Under the pieces are notes generated by a model. The model saw only the letters and a program-made list of their open reading frames with translations. It made no database searches and had not been told where the DNA came from. Shown here in pieces: positions 33,745 through 42,973 of a DNA stretch of 64,000 nt (positions within the stretch are counted from its first letter, which is position 1; every line of letters starts with the position of its first letter). The translations under genes and the position numbers were made by a program. Source of the DNA: Palsa-504 sp963742795. Its GTDB lineage: Bacteria > Actinomycetota > Actinomycetes > Streptosporangiales > Streptosporangiaceae. Location of the stretch: NCBI GenBank assembly GCA_963742795.1, contig CAVUNL010000031.1:248001-312000 (forward strand), read 5' to 3'.

Positions 33745-35376
33745 ATGTCGTACCCCAGTATTAGCATCAAATACATGTTCGATGTACTTGAGCCGGGCAC
33801 AGCTCCCGGCAGCGTCTGCGACGATCCGGCCTCCCGGATACCGCTAGAGCGGTTGGAGGCGGAGATCTGCGAGCTGGCCGGGCACCTGGCGGCGGCCACG
33901 TGCCGGTTCCTGGTCCGGCTGGGGGAATTCGATGCCCGCCGGGGCTGGGCGAGCTGGGAGATGAGCAGCTGCGCGTCGTGGCTGTCGTGGAAGTGCCAGA
34001 TGTCGTCCCGGACCGCGCGGGAGCAGGTCCGGGTGGCCCGGGCGCTGCGGGACCTGCCGGTGATCCGGGCGGAGTTCGGCGCGGGCCGGCTGTCGTATGC
34101 CAAGGTGCGGGCGCTGACCCGGATCGCCACCCCGGAGACCGAGGCGGGCCTGGCCGAGATCGCCGGGCCGATGACCGGCAACCAGCTGGAGCGGTTCGCC
34201 CGGGCGCACCGGCAGGTCAGTTGCGCCGATGACGCCGCCGCCCGGGTGCGACGCCGGCTGGCGTGGCGGTTTGAGGACGACGGGTCGCTGGCCGGTACGT
34301 TCCGGCTGCCGCCGCTGGCTGGCGCCGTGGTGCTGAAGGCGCTGCGCGCGGCGGCCGGGGACCTGGAGCATCCGCACGCGGCCGACTCGGAGCGTCCGCC
34401 CGACGGGCCGGACCGTGGCGGTTCCGCGGAACCGCCGACCGGGGATCAGGTTCCGGCTGGGGACCCGTCGGCGCAGGTAGCCTCCTCAAGCTTGGCCGAC
34501 GCGCTGCTGGTCATGGCCGAGGCGTTCCTGGCCGAGAAGGCCGCCGCCGCCGATAACCCCGAGGCGTACCAGGTCATCGTGCACGTCGGCACCGACGCCA
34601 TCGCCAGCGACAGGCCGGCCGCCGATGCCCGGGACGTTTCCAATACGCCAAGCTCCCCTCCGCGGCCGCCGGGGCACCCCGCGGACCCGGCGCGGTGTCA
34701 CGTCGAGGACGGCCCGGCCATCTCCGTGACCACGGCGCAGATGATCGCCTGCTCGGCGTCGTGGAGCTGGATGCTGCACGACAGCGCCGGGAAGCTGCTG
34801 GACCTGGGCCGCCGGCGGCGGCGGCCGAACGCGACACTGCGCCGGGCGGCCCGAGAACGGGACAAGTGCCGGTGCCGGTTCCCGGGCTGTGAGTCCCGCC
34901 GGGTCGACTTGCACCACATCCAGTACTGGTCCAACGGCGGCCGCACGAAACTAGACAACTTGGTCAGTTTGTGCAAATACCACCACATGCTGGTGCACGA
35001 GCGCGGCTACCTGATCGCCGCCGCCCGCGACGGCACGTTCACGTTCTACCGCCCGGACGGCGCGGCCATCCCAGCCAGTCCGCTGCTGCCGCAGCCCGAC
35101 GGGAGGATCGGGGACTGCCACGACGCTGATATCACCCCGGAGACGATCATCCCGCCCTGGTACGGTGAGCGCCTGGACCTGGATTACGCCATCCACGTTT
35201 GCTTCGCCAACGCGCGCACCGAGCAGGAACGGCGGACCCATCCTCAAGACGGTGAGCCCAGAGCCACGGACCAGGTCACGGTCTACGAGCCCGAAGACTG
35301 GGACAACCGGATCCGCCGGTACTACGACGAGCACCCCAGCGGCTTGTACCGTGTCATCCAGCCCATCTCTGGCTGA
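33745..35376 (+). CDS. DUF222 / HNH endonuclease (13E12 repeat family)
   Basis: About 543 residues. The N-terminal DUF222 domain (LERLEAEICELAGHLAAAT, SCASWLSWKCQMSSRTAREQ, VRALTRIATPETEAGLAEIA) is followed by an Ala/Pro linker and a C-terminal HNH nuclease (CRFPGCESRRVDLHHIQYWS then LDNLVSLCKYHH). This family is multi-copy in actinobacteria and often carried as repeats; its biological role is unclear. ATG at 33745 or 33775. Composition is less GC-rich at the 5' end, which may mean acquisition. Confidence 0.9.
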   Translation: MSYPSISIKYMFDVLEPGTAPGSVCDDPASRIPLERLEAEICELAGHLAAATCRFLVRLGEFDARRGWASWEMSSCASWLSWKCQMSSRTAREQVRVARALRDLPVIRAEFGAGRLSYAKVRALTRIATPETEAGLAEIAGPMTGNQLERFARAHRQVSCADDAAARVRRRLAWRFEDDGSLAGTFRLPPLAGAVVLKALRAAAGDLEHPHAADSERPPDGPDRGGSAEPPTGDQVPAGDPSAQVASSSLADALLVMAEAFLAEKAAAADNPEAYQVIVHVGTDAIASDRPAADARDVSNTPSSPPRPPGHPADPARCHVEDGPAISVTTAQMIACSASWSWMLHDSAGKLLDLGRRRRRPNATLRRAARERDKCRCRFPGCESRRVDLHHIQYWSNGGRTKLDNLVSLCKYHHMLVHERGYLIAAARDGTFTFYRPDGAAIPASPLLPQPDGRIGDCHDADITPETIIPPWYGERLDLDYAIHVCFANARTEQERRTHPQDGEPRATDQVTVYEPEDWDNRIRRYYDEHPSGLYRVIQPISG

Positions 35377-35551
35377 GAGTGGATACACGAGAGCTTGAAA
35401 TGGACATCCTGGTCGAACCGGACCCGGCCGGCGCGGCAACCCGGCGGCACCGGCGGTGCTCCGCTAGGGTGGTCAGCACCGGGTTGAGGACACGCGTCGC
35501 CCCCTTCCGGGGAGCGGCGATGCGCAGCGTGCCCTGAGGAGGCGGTTCGTC

Positions 35552-38500
35552 ATGGCGGGATCTGGTGAGCCGTTCGCCCACCTGCACGTGCACACCGAGT
35601 ACTCCATGCTGGACGGTGCCGCCCGGCTGAAGGACCTGATGGCGGAGGTCAAGAACCAGGGCATGACGCACGTGGCGATGACCGACCACGGCAACGTCTT
35701 CGCGGCCGCCGAGTTCCACCGGCAGGCCAAGGACGCGGGTATCACCCCGGTGATCGGGATCGAGGCGTACATCGCGCCCGAGTCGCGGGCCAACACGAAT
35801 CGCGTCCTGTGGGGCCAGCCGTACCAGAAGAAGGACGACGTCTCCGCGTCGGGGGCCTACCTGCACAAGACCATCTGGGCCAGGGACAACGCGGGCCTGC
35901 ACAACCTGTTCCGGCTGTCCTCCCGGTCCTTCGCCGAGGGCTGGCTGGTCAAGTGGGCCCGGATGGACAAGGAACTCGTCGCCGAGCACAGCCAGGGGTT
36001 GATGGCCTCGACCGGCTGCCCGTCCGGGGAGCTGCAGACCCGGCTCAGGCTCGGCCAGGAAGACGAGGCCCTCAAGGCCGCGGCCGAGTGGCAGGACATC
36101 TTCGGCAAGGAGAACTACTTCCTTGAGCTCATGGACCACGGCCTGGAGATCGAGCGGCGGGTCCGCGACGGCCTGATCGAGATCGGCCGCAAGCTCGGCA
36201 TCCCGCCGGTCGTCACCAACGACTCGCACTACACCCGCGAGCAGGACGCCCAGGCCCAGGACATGCTCCTGTGCATCCAGACCGGAAAGACCCTGGCCGA
36301 GACCGACCGGTTCCGGTTCGACGGCACCGGCTACTTCATCAAGCCCGCCGCCGGTATGTACCGCCTGGACTCCAGTGACCTGTGGCAAGAGGGCTGCCGG
36401 AACAGCCAGCTCCTCATCGCCGACCGCGTCGACACCACCGGTATGTTCGAGTTCCGCAACCTGATGCCCCGGTTCCCGATCCCGGATGGCTTCGAGTCCG
36501 AGGACGAGTTGTTCCGCGCCGAGGTGTGGAAGGGCATGGACCGCCGCTACCCCGGCGGCTACGACGAGCAAAGAAAGCAGCAAGCCGAGTACGAGATCCA
36601 GATCATCTGCCAGATGGGGTTTCCCGCCTACTTCCTCGTGGTGGCGGACTTCATCATGTGGGCGAAGAACAACGGCATCGCGGTCGGCCCGGGCCGCGGT
36701 TCCGCGGCCGGCTCGATCGTCGCCTTCGCCATGGGCATCACCGACCTCGACCCGCTGGTTCACGGCCTGATCTTCGAGCGCTTCCTCAACCCCGAACGCA
36801 TCTCCATGCCCGACATCGACATCGACTTCGACGAGCGCGGGCGCGCCGACGTGATCAGGTATGTGACCCAGAAATGGGGTTCGGACCGGGTCGCGCAGAT
36901 CATCACCTACGGCACGATCAAGGGCAAGGCCGCGATCAAGGACTCCGCCCGGGTGCTCGGCCATCCGTACGCGCTGGGGGACCGCATCACCAAGGCGTTC
37001 CCGCCGGCCGTGATGGGCAAGGACATCCCGCTGTCGGCCATTTTCGACACCGACCACCCCCGGCATAAGGAAACCGGCGAGCTCCGCTCGCTGTACGAGA
37101 ACGAGGCCGAGGTCAAGCAGGTCATCGACACCGCGCGGGGGATCGAGGGGCTGATCCGCCAGCCAGGCGTGCACGCCGCCGGGGTGATCATGTCCGCCGA
37201 GCCGCTCACCGACCACATCCCGGTCTGGACCCGGCATACCGACGGCGCGATCATCACCCAGTTCGACTATCCGACCTGTGAAGACCTCGGGCTGCTGAAG
37301 ATGGACTTCCTCGGCCTGCGCAACTTGACGATCATGGCCGACGCGGTGGCCTCGATCGAGAAGAACCGGGGCATCTCGATCGATCTGCTGGGCTTGCCCT
37401 TGGATGACAAGCCCAGCTACGAACTGCTGGCCCGCGGCGACACGCTCGGCGTGTTCCAGCTGGACGGCGGGCCGATGCGGGCCCTGCTCCGGTTGATGAA
37501 GGCGGACAACTTCGAGGACATCTCCGCCGTCATCGCCCTGTACCGCCCCGGCCCGATGGGCGTGAACTCACACACCAACTACGCGCTGCGCAAGACCGGC
37601 CACCAGGAGATCGTCCCCATCCACCCCGAGCTCGAGGAACCGCTCCGGGACGTGCTCGAGCCGACCTACGGCCTGATCGTCTACCAGGAGCAGGTGCAGA
37701 AGGCGGCCCAGATCCTGGCCGGCTACACCCTCGGCCAGGCCGACCTGCTCCGCCGCGCCATGGGCAAGAAGAAGAAGGAGATCCTGGACAAGGAGTTCGT
37801 GCCGTTCCAGCAGGGATGCCGGGAACGGGGCTACTCCGACAAGGCCATCCATGCCGTCTGGGACGTCTTGGTCCCGTTCGCCGGGTACGCGTTCAACAAG
37901 GCGCACACCGCCGCCTACGGCCTGATCGCGTACTGGACCGCGTACCTGAAGGCCAACTATCCGGCCGAGTACATGGCCGCGCTGCTCACCTCGGTGGCCG
38001 ACGACAAGGATAAGTCGGCGCTGTACCTGAGCGAGTGCCGCCGGATGGGCATCAAGGTGCTGCCGCCGGACGTCAACGAATCGGTAGCCACGTTCGCGGC
38101 GGTCGGCACCGACATCAGGTTCGGCCTGGCCGCGATCCGCAACGTGGGTACCAACGTGGTGGACGCGATCATCGCGGCACGCAAGTCGAAGGGCCAGTTC
38201 AGCGGCTTCACCGATTTCCTACGCAAGGTCCCGCTGGTGGTGTGCAACAAGCGGGTGATCGAGTCGCTGATCAAGGCGGGCGCGTTCGATTCGTTCCGGG
38301 ACGCGCGCAAGGGCCTGGTACTTGTGCACGAGCAGGCCGTCGACGCCGTCATCGACATCAAGCGCAACGAGGCGATCGGGCAGGATTCGCTGTTCGGCGG
38401 CGACGCCGAGGCTGAGGCCGTGTTCGACGTGCCGGTCCCGGCGGGGGAGTGGGACAAGTCCACCCTGCTGAACTTCGAGCGAGAGATGCTCGGGCTGTAC

Positions 38501-39106
38501 GTCTCGGACCACCCCTTGTTCGGCATCGAGCACATCATCGCCAGAGAGAGCGACTGCTCACTGGCCGACCTGACCTCCGACGACGCCGAACGCCCCCGGT
38601 CCACAGACCGGTCGGACGCGCAGATCGTCAAGGTCGGCGGCATCTTGTCCGGGGTTCAGCGCAAGGTGACCAAGCAGGGCAACCAGTGGGCCGCCGCCAC
38701 CCTGGAGGACCTGGCCGGGGCCATCGAGGTGCTGTTCTTCCCGCAGACCTACCAGCTATACGCCACCTCGATCGCCGAGGACTCCGTGGTGATGGTGAAG
38801 GGCAAGGTTGACCGCCGGGATGACGTGCCCAAGCTGATCGCCATGGACCTGACCATCCCCGACCTGTCGGTCGATGAGTCAGGCCCTTTCGTCGTGTCGA
38901 TGCCAGTCGCCAAGTGCGTGCCGCCGGTGGTGGAGCGGCTCCGGGAGGTCCTGCGCACCCACCCGGGGCCGACCGAGGTGCACCTGAAGCTGCGCAGCCA
39001 CGAACGGACCACGGTGGTCCGGCTTGACGACAAGCTGCGCGTAGCGGCCTCGCCCGCCCTGATCGGCGACCTCAAGCAGCTACTCGGCCCGGCCTGCGTC
39101 GGCTAG
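35552..39106 (+). CDS. dnaE: DNA polymerase III alpha subunit DnaE
   Basis: 1184-residue replicative polymerase. The N-terminal PHP domain begins FAHLHVHTEYSMLDGAARLK and keeps its metal ligands (MTDHGNVFAAAEF), consistent with the proofreading-type PHP of actinobacterial DnaE1. The polymerase core shows GPGRGSAAGSIVAFAMGITD and MPDIDIDFDERGR with the catalytic Asp pair, then YQEQVQKAAQILAGYTLGQ and the OB fold near the end (VKVGGILSGVQRKVTK). The ATG follows GAGGAGG. The stop is duplicated in three downstream repeats. Confidence 0.96.
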   Translation: MAGSGEPFAHLHVHTEYSMLDGAARLKDLMAEVKNQGMTHVAMTDHGNVFAAAEFHRQAKDAGITPVIGIEAYIAPESRANTNRVLWGQPYQKKDDVSASGAYLHKTIWARDNAGLHNLFRLSSRSFAEGWLVKWARMDKELVAEHSQGLMASTGCPSGELQTRLRLGQEDEALKAAAEWQDIFGKENYFLELMDHGLEIERRVRDGLIEIGRKLGIPPVVTNDSHYTREQDAQAQDMLLCIQTGKTLAETDRFRFDGTGYFIKPAAGMYRLDSSDLWQEGCRNSQLLIADRVDTTGMFEFRNLMPRFPIPDGFESEDELFRAEVWKGMDRRYPGGYDEQRKQQAEYEIQIICQMGFPAYFLVVADFIMWAKNNGIAVGPGRGSAAGSIVAFAMGITDLDPLVHGLIFERFLNPERISMPDIDIDFDERGRADVIRYVTQKWGSDRVAQIITYGTIKGKAAIKDSARVLGHPYALGDRITKAFPPAVMGKDIPLSAIFDTDHPRHKETGELRSLYENEAEVKQVIDTARGIEGLIRQPGVHAAGVIMSAEPLTDHIPVWTRHTDGAIITQFDYPTCEDLGLLKMDFLGLRNLTIMADAVASIEKNRGISIDLLGLPLDDKPSYELLARGDTLGVFQLDGGPMRALLRLMKADNFEDISAVIALYRPGPMGVNSHTNYALRKTGHQEIVPIHPELEEPLRDVLEPTYGLIVYQEQVQKAAQILAGYTLGQADLLRRAMGKKKKEILDKEFVPFQQGCRERGYSDKAIHAVWDVLVPFAGYAFNKAHTAAYGLIAYWTAYLKANYPAEYMAALLTSVADDKDKSALYLSECRRMGIKVLPPDVNESVATFAAVGTDIRFGLAAIRNVGTNVVDAIIAARKSKGQFSGFTDFLRKVPLVVCNKRVIESLIKAGAFDSFRDARKGLVLVHEQAVDAVIDIKRNEAIGQDSLFGGDAEAEAVFDVPVPAGEWDKSTLLNFEREMLGLYVSDHPLFGIEHIIARESDCSLADLTSDDAERPRSTDRSDAQIVKVGGILSGVQRKVTKQGNQWAAATLEDLAGAIEVLFFPQTYQLYATSIAEDSVVMVKGKVDRRDDVPKLIAMDLTIPDLSVDESGPFVVSMPVAKCVPPVVERLREVLRTHPGPTEVHLKLRSHERTTVVRLDDKLRVAASPALIGDLKQLLGPACVG

Positions 39107-39150
39107 TACTGCGTCGGCTAGTACTGCGTCGGCTAGTACCGTGTCGGCTA
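39095..39150 (+). repeat. 15-bp repeats duplicating the dnaE stop region
   Basis: TGCGTCGGCTAGTAC occurs three times without mismatch (39095-39139) and a fourth degenerate copy follows. Each copy contains the last codons and TAG of dnaE, so the end of the gene has been expanded downstream. Confidence 0.95.
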
Positions 39151-40197
39151 ACCGGCCTTGGGGCCGGTGAGCTGATCGAGGAACGTGCGGTACATCAGCA
39201 GCGTCTCGCGCAGCGACTCGGTGTCGGTGCTCTTGCCCTCGCTCCACCGATCCCGCAGGGTGCGCTGGCGTTCGGTGATAGCCCGCTGCCGTTCGGCGAT
39301 GGCGGCCTCGAGCTTGGCCGTGACCTGCGCGATGACGTCGGCCGCCTCGGTCACCGAGCCCTGCGGGTCGTCGACGAACCGGAACTGGACCTGCTGCCAT
39401 TGGGCCTTGAACTCCGCCGCGTCGGGCAGCAGGCTCCCATAGGTCAGGTCGCTGAAGTCACCGAGCCCGCGGTCGGATTCGCCCGGCCGCAAGCCCTCCT
39501 GCGCCGGAGCACCGGCGTGCTTCCCGGCCGCGCCAGGCTCCGCGATCCCGGCCGCGCCAGGCTCCGCGATCCCGGCCGCGCCAGGCTCCGCGCCAGCATC
39601 GGCGGCGCGAGCATCGGCCGTGCCAGCATCGGCGGCGCCGGCCGCAGCCATGTCGGTCCCGGGGCGCGCGGCAGTGCCGTAGAGGTCCGGCTGGGTCATC
39701 GTGGGGTCCTGCCCGTCCGGGCGGGTCGGCAAGTTTCCGGCGCCGGCGCCGGCGTCCGCGGCAGGCACGCTCTCCGCAGATGCCGACGCGGACGCCTCAC
39801 TGCGGTCGCCCGCGGCCTCGTCCCAGTAGTCATGGCCCTCGTCGTCGGGGCTCCGCACGGCCCCGACTTCCTCGGGCTGAGCCGCATCCTGGTCGGCCTC
39901 CTGCGGGTCCGCGCCGCCGCGGACCGCCTCCGGGGTATCCGGGCTGGTCGTCCCGGCGGCCTGGTTCCCGCCCGGCCAGGTCCCGTTGGGGTCGGGGGAC
40001 TGCGGGTCGGCTGGATCGTCTCCCTGCACGGCAGGCATCGCCGGATCCGTCCGGTCTCCGCGCAGGGCCGAAGCCACCTTCTGGAAATGCGTCATCGGCG
40101 TGGTGGGCGGCGTTACGTTGGCCTCGTCGTCCGGGACGACCTCGCCGCGGACGACATAGCCGCTGCCTGGCGGTCGGCTGTCCGGGTCCTGCGTCAT
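39148..40197 (-). CDS. Hypothetical protein, Ala/Gly-rich with conserved C-terminal domain
   Basis: 349 residues. The first ~230 are acidic, Ala/Gly/Pro-rich and low complexity. The last ~110 form an alpha-helical domain: WQQVQFRFVDDPQGSVTEAA, a long helix with RQRAITERQRTLRDRW and SLRETLLMYRTFLDQLTG. That pattern (W..VQ..FVD.P...V..AD and LR..L..YR) is repeated in the neighbouring gene. A 24-bp triple repeat lies in the linker. No signal peptide. Function unknown; same-strand operon with the next gene. Confidence 0.75.
   Translation of the reverse strand: MTQDPDSRPPGSGYVVRGEVVPDDEANVTPPTTPMTHFQKVASALRGDRTDPAMPAVQGDDPADPQSPDPNGTWPGGNQAAGTTSPDTPEAVRGGADPQEADQDAAQPEEVGAVRSPDDEGHDYWDEAAGDRSEASASASAESVPAADAGAGAGNLPTRPDGQDPTMTQPDLYGTAARPGTDMAAAGAADAGTADARAADAGAEPGAAGIAEPGAAGIAEPGAAGKHAGAPAQEGLRPGESDRGLGDFSDLTYGSLLPDAAEFKAQWQQVQFRFVDDPQGSVTEAADVIAQVTAKLEAAIAERQRAITERQRTLRDRWSEGKSTDTESLRETLLMYRTFLDQLTGPKAG
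39151..39168. terminator. Short hairpin between convergent dnaE and the hypothetical gene
   Basis: ACCGGCC and GGCCGGT pair over 7 bp around a TTGG loop. It covers the last codons of the leftward gene and follows the dnaE repeats. No T tract, so termination is only a suggestion. Confidence 0.45.
39523..39594 (-). repeat. 24-bp tandem repeat, three copies
   Basis: A 24-bp unit beginning CCCGGCCGCGCCAGG and ending CTCCGCGAT is present three times, the last copy with two changes. It encodes EPGAAGIA octapeptides in the linker of the leftward hypothetical protein. Confidence 0.95.
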
Positions 40198-40218
40198 GGG
40201 GTTCCCTTCCTGCGGGTG

Positions 40219-40851
40219 CTAACGCGGCGTGTCCGCTGTCTTCGGGGGCACGATCGCTATTTTCCGCGTACGCCCGTCGGTCTGCGCAGCGGGCTGGCCC
40301 GTCGCGGCGGCGGGACGCTGGACCGCTCCCTGACTGGCCGGAACGCCGACCAGATCCTGGAACAGGGCGCGGTAGCGGATCATCGCGGTCCGTAGTTCCT
40401 CGGTACTGGCCGACTCGGTCCGGATGTCCTGCGCCTGCCGGTAACCGTCCAGCGGACGCGCGTGGTACACCGACAGCGCCTCCACGCTGGCGTCCTTGTT
40501 GTCGGCTGGATAGCTGCGGTCGCGCATGACGTCCCAGATCAGGGTGTCCGCGGCGGCTACCGCCGCGGCCGGAGCGTCCACGAACTGCTTCTGGACGGTG
40601 GTCCACTCGCCGGTGTAGCGGGCTTGCTGTTCGGCCGACAGCGGGTGGATGCCGAGCGCGTCCACCCGGTGCTGCCGGGCGGTGAGTTCGGCGGCGGCCT
40701 TCCGGGAGCCGAGCTCCTTGGCCAGCCGGTCGTATTCGGGTCCGAACTGGCGCCGCATCCGCATCTGCCGCAGCAGCGCGGGGCCCAGCACGACGATGGC
40801 CGCCACGACGATGACGGCGATGATGATGCCTACGATTGCTCCGGTCGACAT
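40219..40851 (-). CDS. Membrane-anchored paralogue of the neighbouring hypothetical protein
   Basis: 210 residues. One N-terminal helix (IVGIIIAVIVVAAIVVLGPALL) and then a mostly helical domain: YTGEWTTVQKQFVDAPAAAV, AADTLIWDVM, TEELRTAMIRYRALFQDLVG. These blocks match the C-terminal domain of the downstream gene, so the two appear paralogous or partner-like. ATG at 40851 has GAGGTAACA upstream. Unknown function; the type recurs in actinobacteria. Confidence 0.75.
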   Translation of the reverse strand: MSTGAIVGIIIAVIVVAAIVVLGPALLRQMRMRRQFGPEYDRLAKELGSRKAAAELTARQHRVDALGIHPLSAEQQARYTGEWTTVQKQFVDAPAAAVAAADTLIWDVMRDRSYPADNKDASVEALSVYHARPLDGYRQAQDIRTESASTEELRTAMIRYRALFQDLVGVPASQGAVQRPAAATGQPAAQTDGRTRKIAIVPPKTADTPR

Positions 40852-41041
40852 TGTTACCTCCATGAGGTGTCGCAACCGTAGATTCGACTCCCCCGGCTGG
40901 GCCGGGCTAAACGAGACTACAGTCCAGGACCTCTCCGGTCACCAGCGGCGCGTCAGCACCCTGGAAGCCGATCACCTCCGTCGCGCCGGAAGCGCGTGCC
41001 ATCCAGTCGGCGCCTGCCAGGTAGCATCGTCCGGGAGCGAT

Positions 41042-41638
41042 CTGGGCGATGAGGGAGGTCTCACGAAGGGGCGACTGGCGGCTTTCCTCACAGCTCTGGC
41101 GGGCAGCGCGGTACTCGGCATCGTGGCCGGGCTCATCTGGGCTGCGGTCGCGCCACGCCCGCTCCTGCAGGAGATTGCCCACGGCGAGGCCGAGTTGGTG
41201 AACGCGGAAACCACCGCGTTCATCGTGGCCGACGCGTGGTTCGCCCTGATCGCCGCGGTCGGCGGTCTGATCACCGGTATCCTCGGCTACCGGCTCCTGG
41301 TCCGCCGGGCCGGCGCGGCGGCCACCATTGGCCTGGTCCTCGGCGCGGTCGGCGCCGCGCTGCTCGCGCTGTGGGTCGGCGACAACATCGGGCTCGGAAC
41401 CTACAACCACTTGCTCGCGACCAGCCCGACCGACGCCCTGTTCCACGCCTCGCTCGCGCTGGGCGCCAAGAGCACGCTCGCGTTGTGGCCGCTGTGCACC
41501 TCGGGCGTCATCCTGCTGGCCGAGACGGGCGCCCGCCGTTCCGCCCAGGCGGCGACCAGGGGCCGCCACCGGCAGCAGGAAGAACCCGGCGCGTCCGGCA
41601 TGTGGACTCCCGAACCGCCAGGTGGGCACTCTCCGTAG
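41042..41638 (+). CDS. Small membrane protein (DUF2567-like), start disrupted
   Basis: About 195 residues with four helices (AAFLTALAGSAVLGIVAGLIWA, FALIAAVGGLITGILGY, AAATIGLVLGAVGAALLALWV, and STLALWPLCTSGVILLAE). This fits the DUF2567-type proteins found before hisD in actinobacteria. The open frame has no ATG, GTG or TTG near the real start. An ATG at 41049 with GGGAG upstream reads MREVSR in another frame, and one extra G in the G run at 41068-41071 would join it to GRLAAFLTALAG. A one-base error there is likely. Confidence 0.65.
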   Translation: MGDEGGLTKGRLAAFLTALAGSAVLGIVAGLIWAAVAPRPLLQEIAHGEAELVNAETTAFIVADAWFALIAAVGGLITGILGYRLLVRRAGAAATIGLVLGAVGAALLALWVGDNIGLGTYNHLLATSPTDALFHASLALGAKSTLALWPLCTSGVILLAETGARRSAQAATRGRHRQQEEPGASGMWTPEPPGGHSP

Positions 41639-41647
41639 ACTAGGCGG

Positions 41648-42973
41648 GTGATTTCCCGTATCGACCTGCGCGGGCGCGAACCGGGCCAGCTCAGCCGGGC
41701 CGCCCTGGCCGCCGTCCTGCCCCGGGCCGCCACCGACGTCGAGGCCGCCGCAATCCTGATCCGCCCCGTCTGCGACGACGTCCGGCGCCGCGGCGCGCAG
41801 GCCGTCCGCGAGTACACCGCCCGCTTCGACCACGTAGACCTAGAAACCACCCTGGTCCCGCAAACAGCGCTCGACAAGGCGCTCGCCGCCCTGGATCCCG
41901 CGGTAAAGCAAGCCCTCACCGAAGCGGCCCGCCGCACGAGAGCGGTGCACCAAGCGCAGCTTCCGGCCGAGAACGCGACCCAGGTCACGGACGGCCTCAC
42001 CGTCACCGGCCGTTTCGTCCCCGTCCACAGGGCCGGGGTGTACGTGCCGGGCGGGCTGGTCGCCTACCCCTCGTCGGTGGTGATGAACATCGTCCCGGCC
42101 CAGGTCGCCGGCGTCGGCGCGATCGCCGTTGCGTCGCCGCCGCAGGCTGGCCACGGCGGCCTGCCGCACCCGTCCGTGCTCGCCGCCTGCGCGCTGCTCG
42201 GCATCCGGGAGGTACACGCCGTGGGCGGCGCCCAGGCCCTGGCCATGTTCGCCTACGGCACGGACGACTGCGCTCCCGTGGACGTGATCACCGGTCCCGG
42301 CAACGTCTACGTCGCGGCGGCCAAGCGGGTCCTGCGCGGCGTGGTCGGCACCGACGGCGAGAACGGCCCCACCGAGGTGGCCATCATCGCCGACGACACC
42401 GCGGACCCCGCCTTCGTCGCCGCCGACCTGGTCGCCCAGGCCGAGCACGACGAGCTGGCCGCCTGCCTGCTGATCACGACCGATGACCGCCTGGCCGCAA
42501 ACGTCGAGCAAGAGCTCGCCCGCCAGGTCCTGGCCACCCGCCACCAGACGCGGGTCGCCACGGCGCTCAAAAACCAGTCCGCCACCGTGCTCGTCGACGA
42601 CCTCGACGCGGCCCTGGCCGTGAGCGACGCGTGGGCGCCCGAGCACCTGGAGATCCAGGCCCGGGACCCGGCCAAGCTGGCCGCGCGGGTGGTCAACGCC
42701 GGCGCGGTCTTCGCCGGCCCGTACGCCCCGGTCTCCCTCGGGGACTACCTGGCCGGCTCGAACCACGTGCTCCCGACCGGCGGCACTGCGCGGCATACGA
42801 GCGGCTTGTCCGTCTGGCCGTTCGGCCGGCTGGTCAACGTCGTCGAATGCGACGAAACCGCGCTGGCCGCCGCCGCGCCGCTGATCGACGCCCTCGGCGG
42901 TGCCGAGGATCTGGCCGCGCACGTCGAGGCCGTCCGCACGCGCATACCACGGGAAGGCGGATCCCAAGCATGA
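41648..42973 (+). CDS. hisD: Histidinol dehydrogenase HisD
   Basis: 441-residue enzyme catalysing the last two oxidations to histidine. GRFVPVHRAGVYVPGG, NIVPAQVAGV, GPGNVYVAAAKR, DLVAQAEHDELAAC with the zinc/catalytic residues, and APEHLEIQ are all present. GTG start. The stop overlaps hisC (ATGA). Confidence 0.96.
   Translation: MISRIDLRGREPGQLSRAALAAVLPRAATDVEAAAILIRPVCDDVRRRGAQAVREYTARFDHVDLETTLVPQTALDKALAALDPAVKQALTEAARRTRAVHQAQLPAENATQVTDGLTVTGRFVPVHRAGVYVPGGLVAYPSSVVMNIVPAQVAGVGAIAVASPPQAGHGGLPHPSVLAACALLGIREVHAVGGAQALAMFAYGTDDCAPVDVITGPGNVYVAAAKRVLRGVVGTDGENGPTEVAIIADDTADPAFVAADLVAQAEHDELAACLLITTDDRLAANVEQELARQVLATRHQTRVATALKNQSATVLVDDLDAALAVSDAWAPEHLEIQARDPAKLAARVVNAGAVFAGPYAPVSLGDYLAGSNHVLPTGGTARHTSGLSVWPFGRLVNVVECDETALAAAAPLIDALGGAEDLAAHVEAVRTRIPREGGSQA

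Noticed and set aside
33745..35376. HNH protein as a toxin or defence nuclease
   Set aside because: DUF222/13E12 proteins are widespread, multi-copy and uncharacterised; there is no immunity or defence neighbour.
35354..37237. 627-codon frame antisense to dnaE
   Set aside because: Shadow of dnaE third-position GC; no conserved motif or ribosome site.
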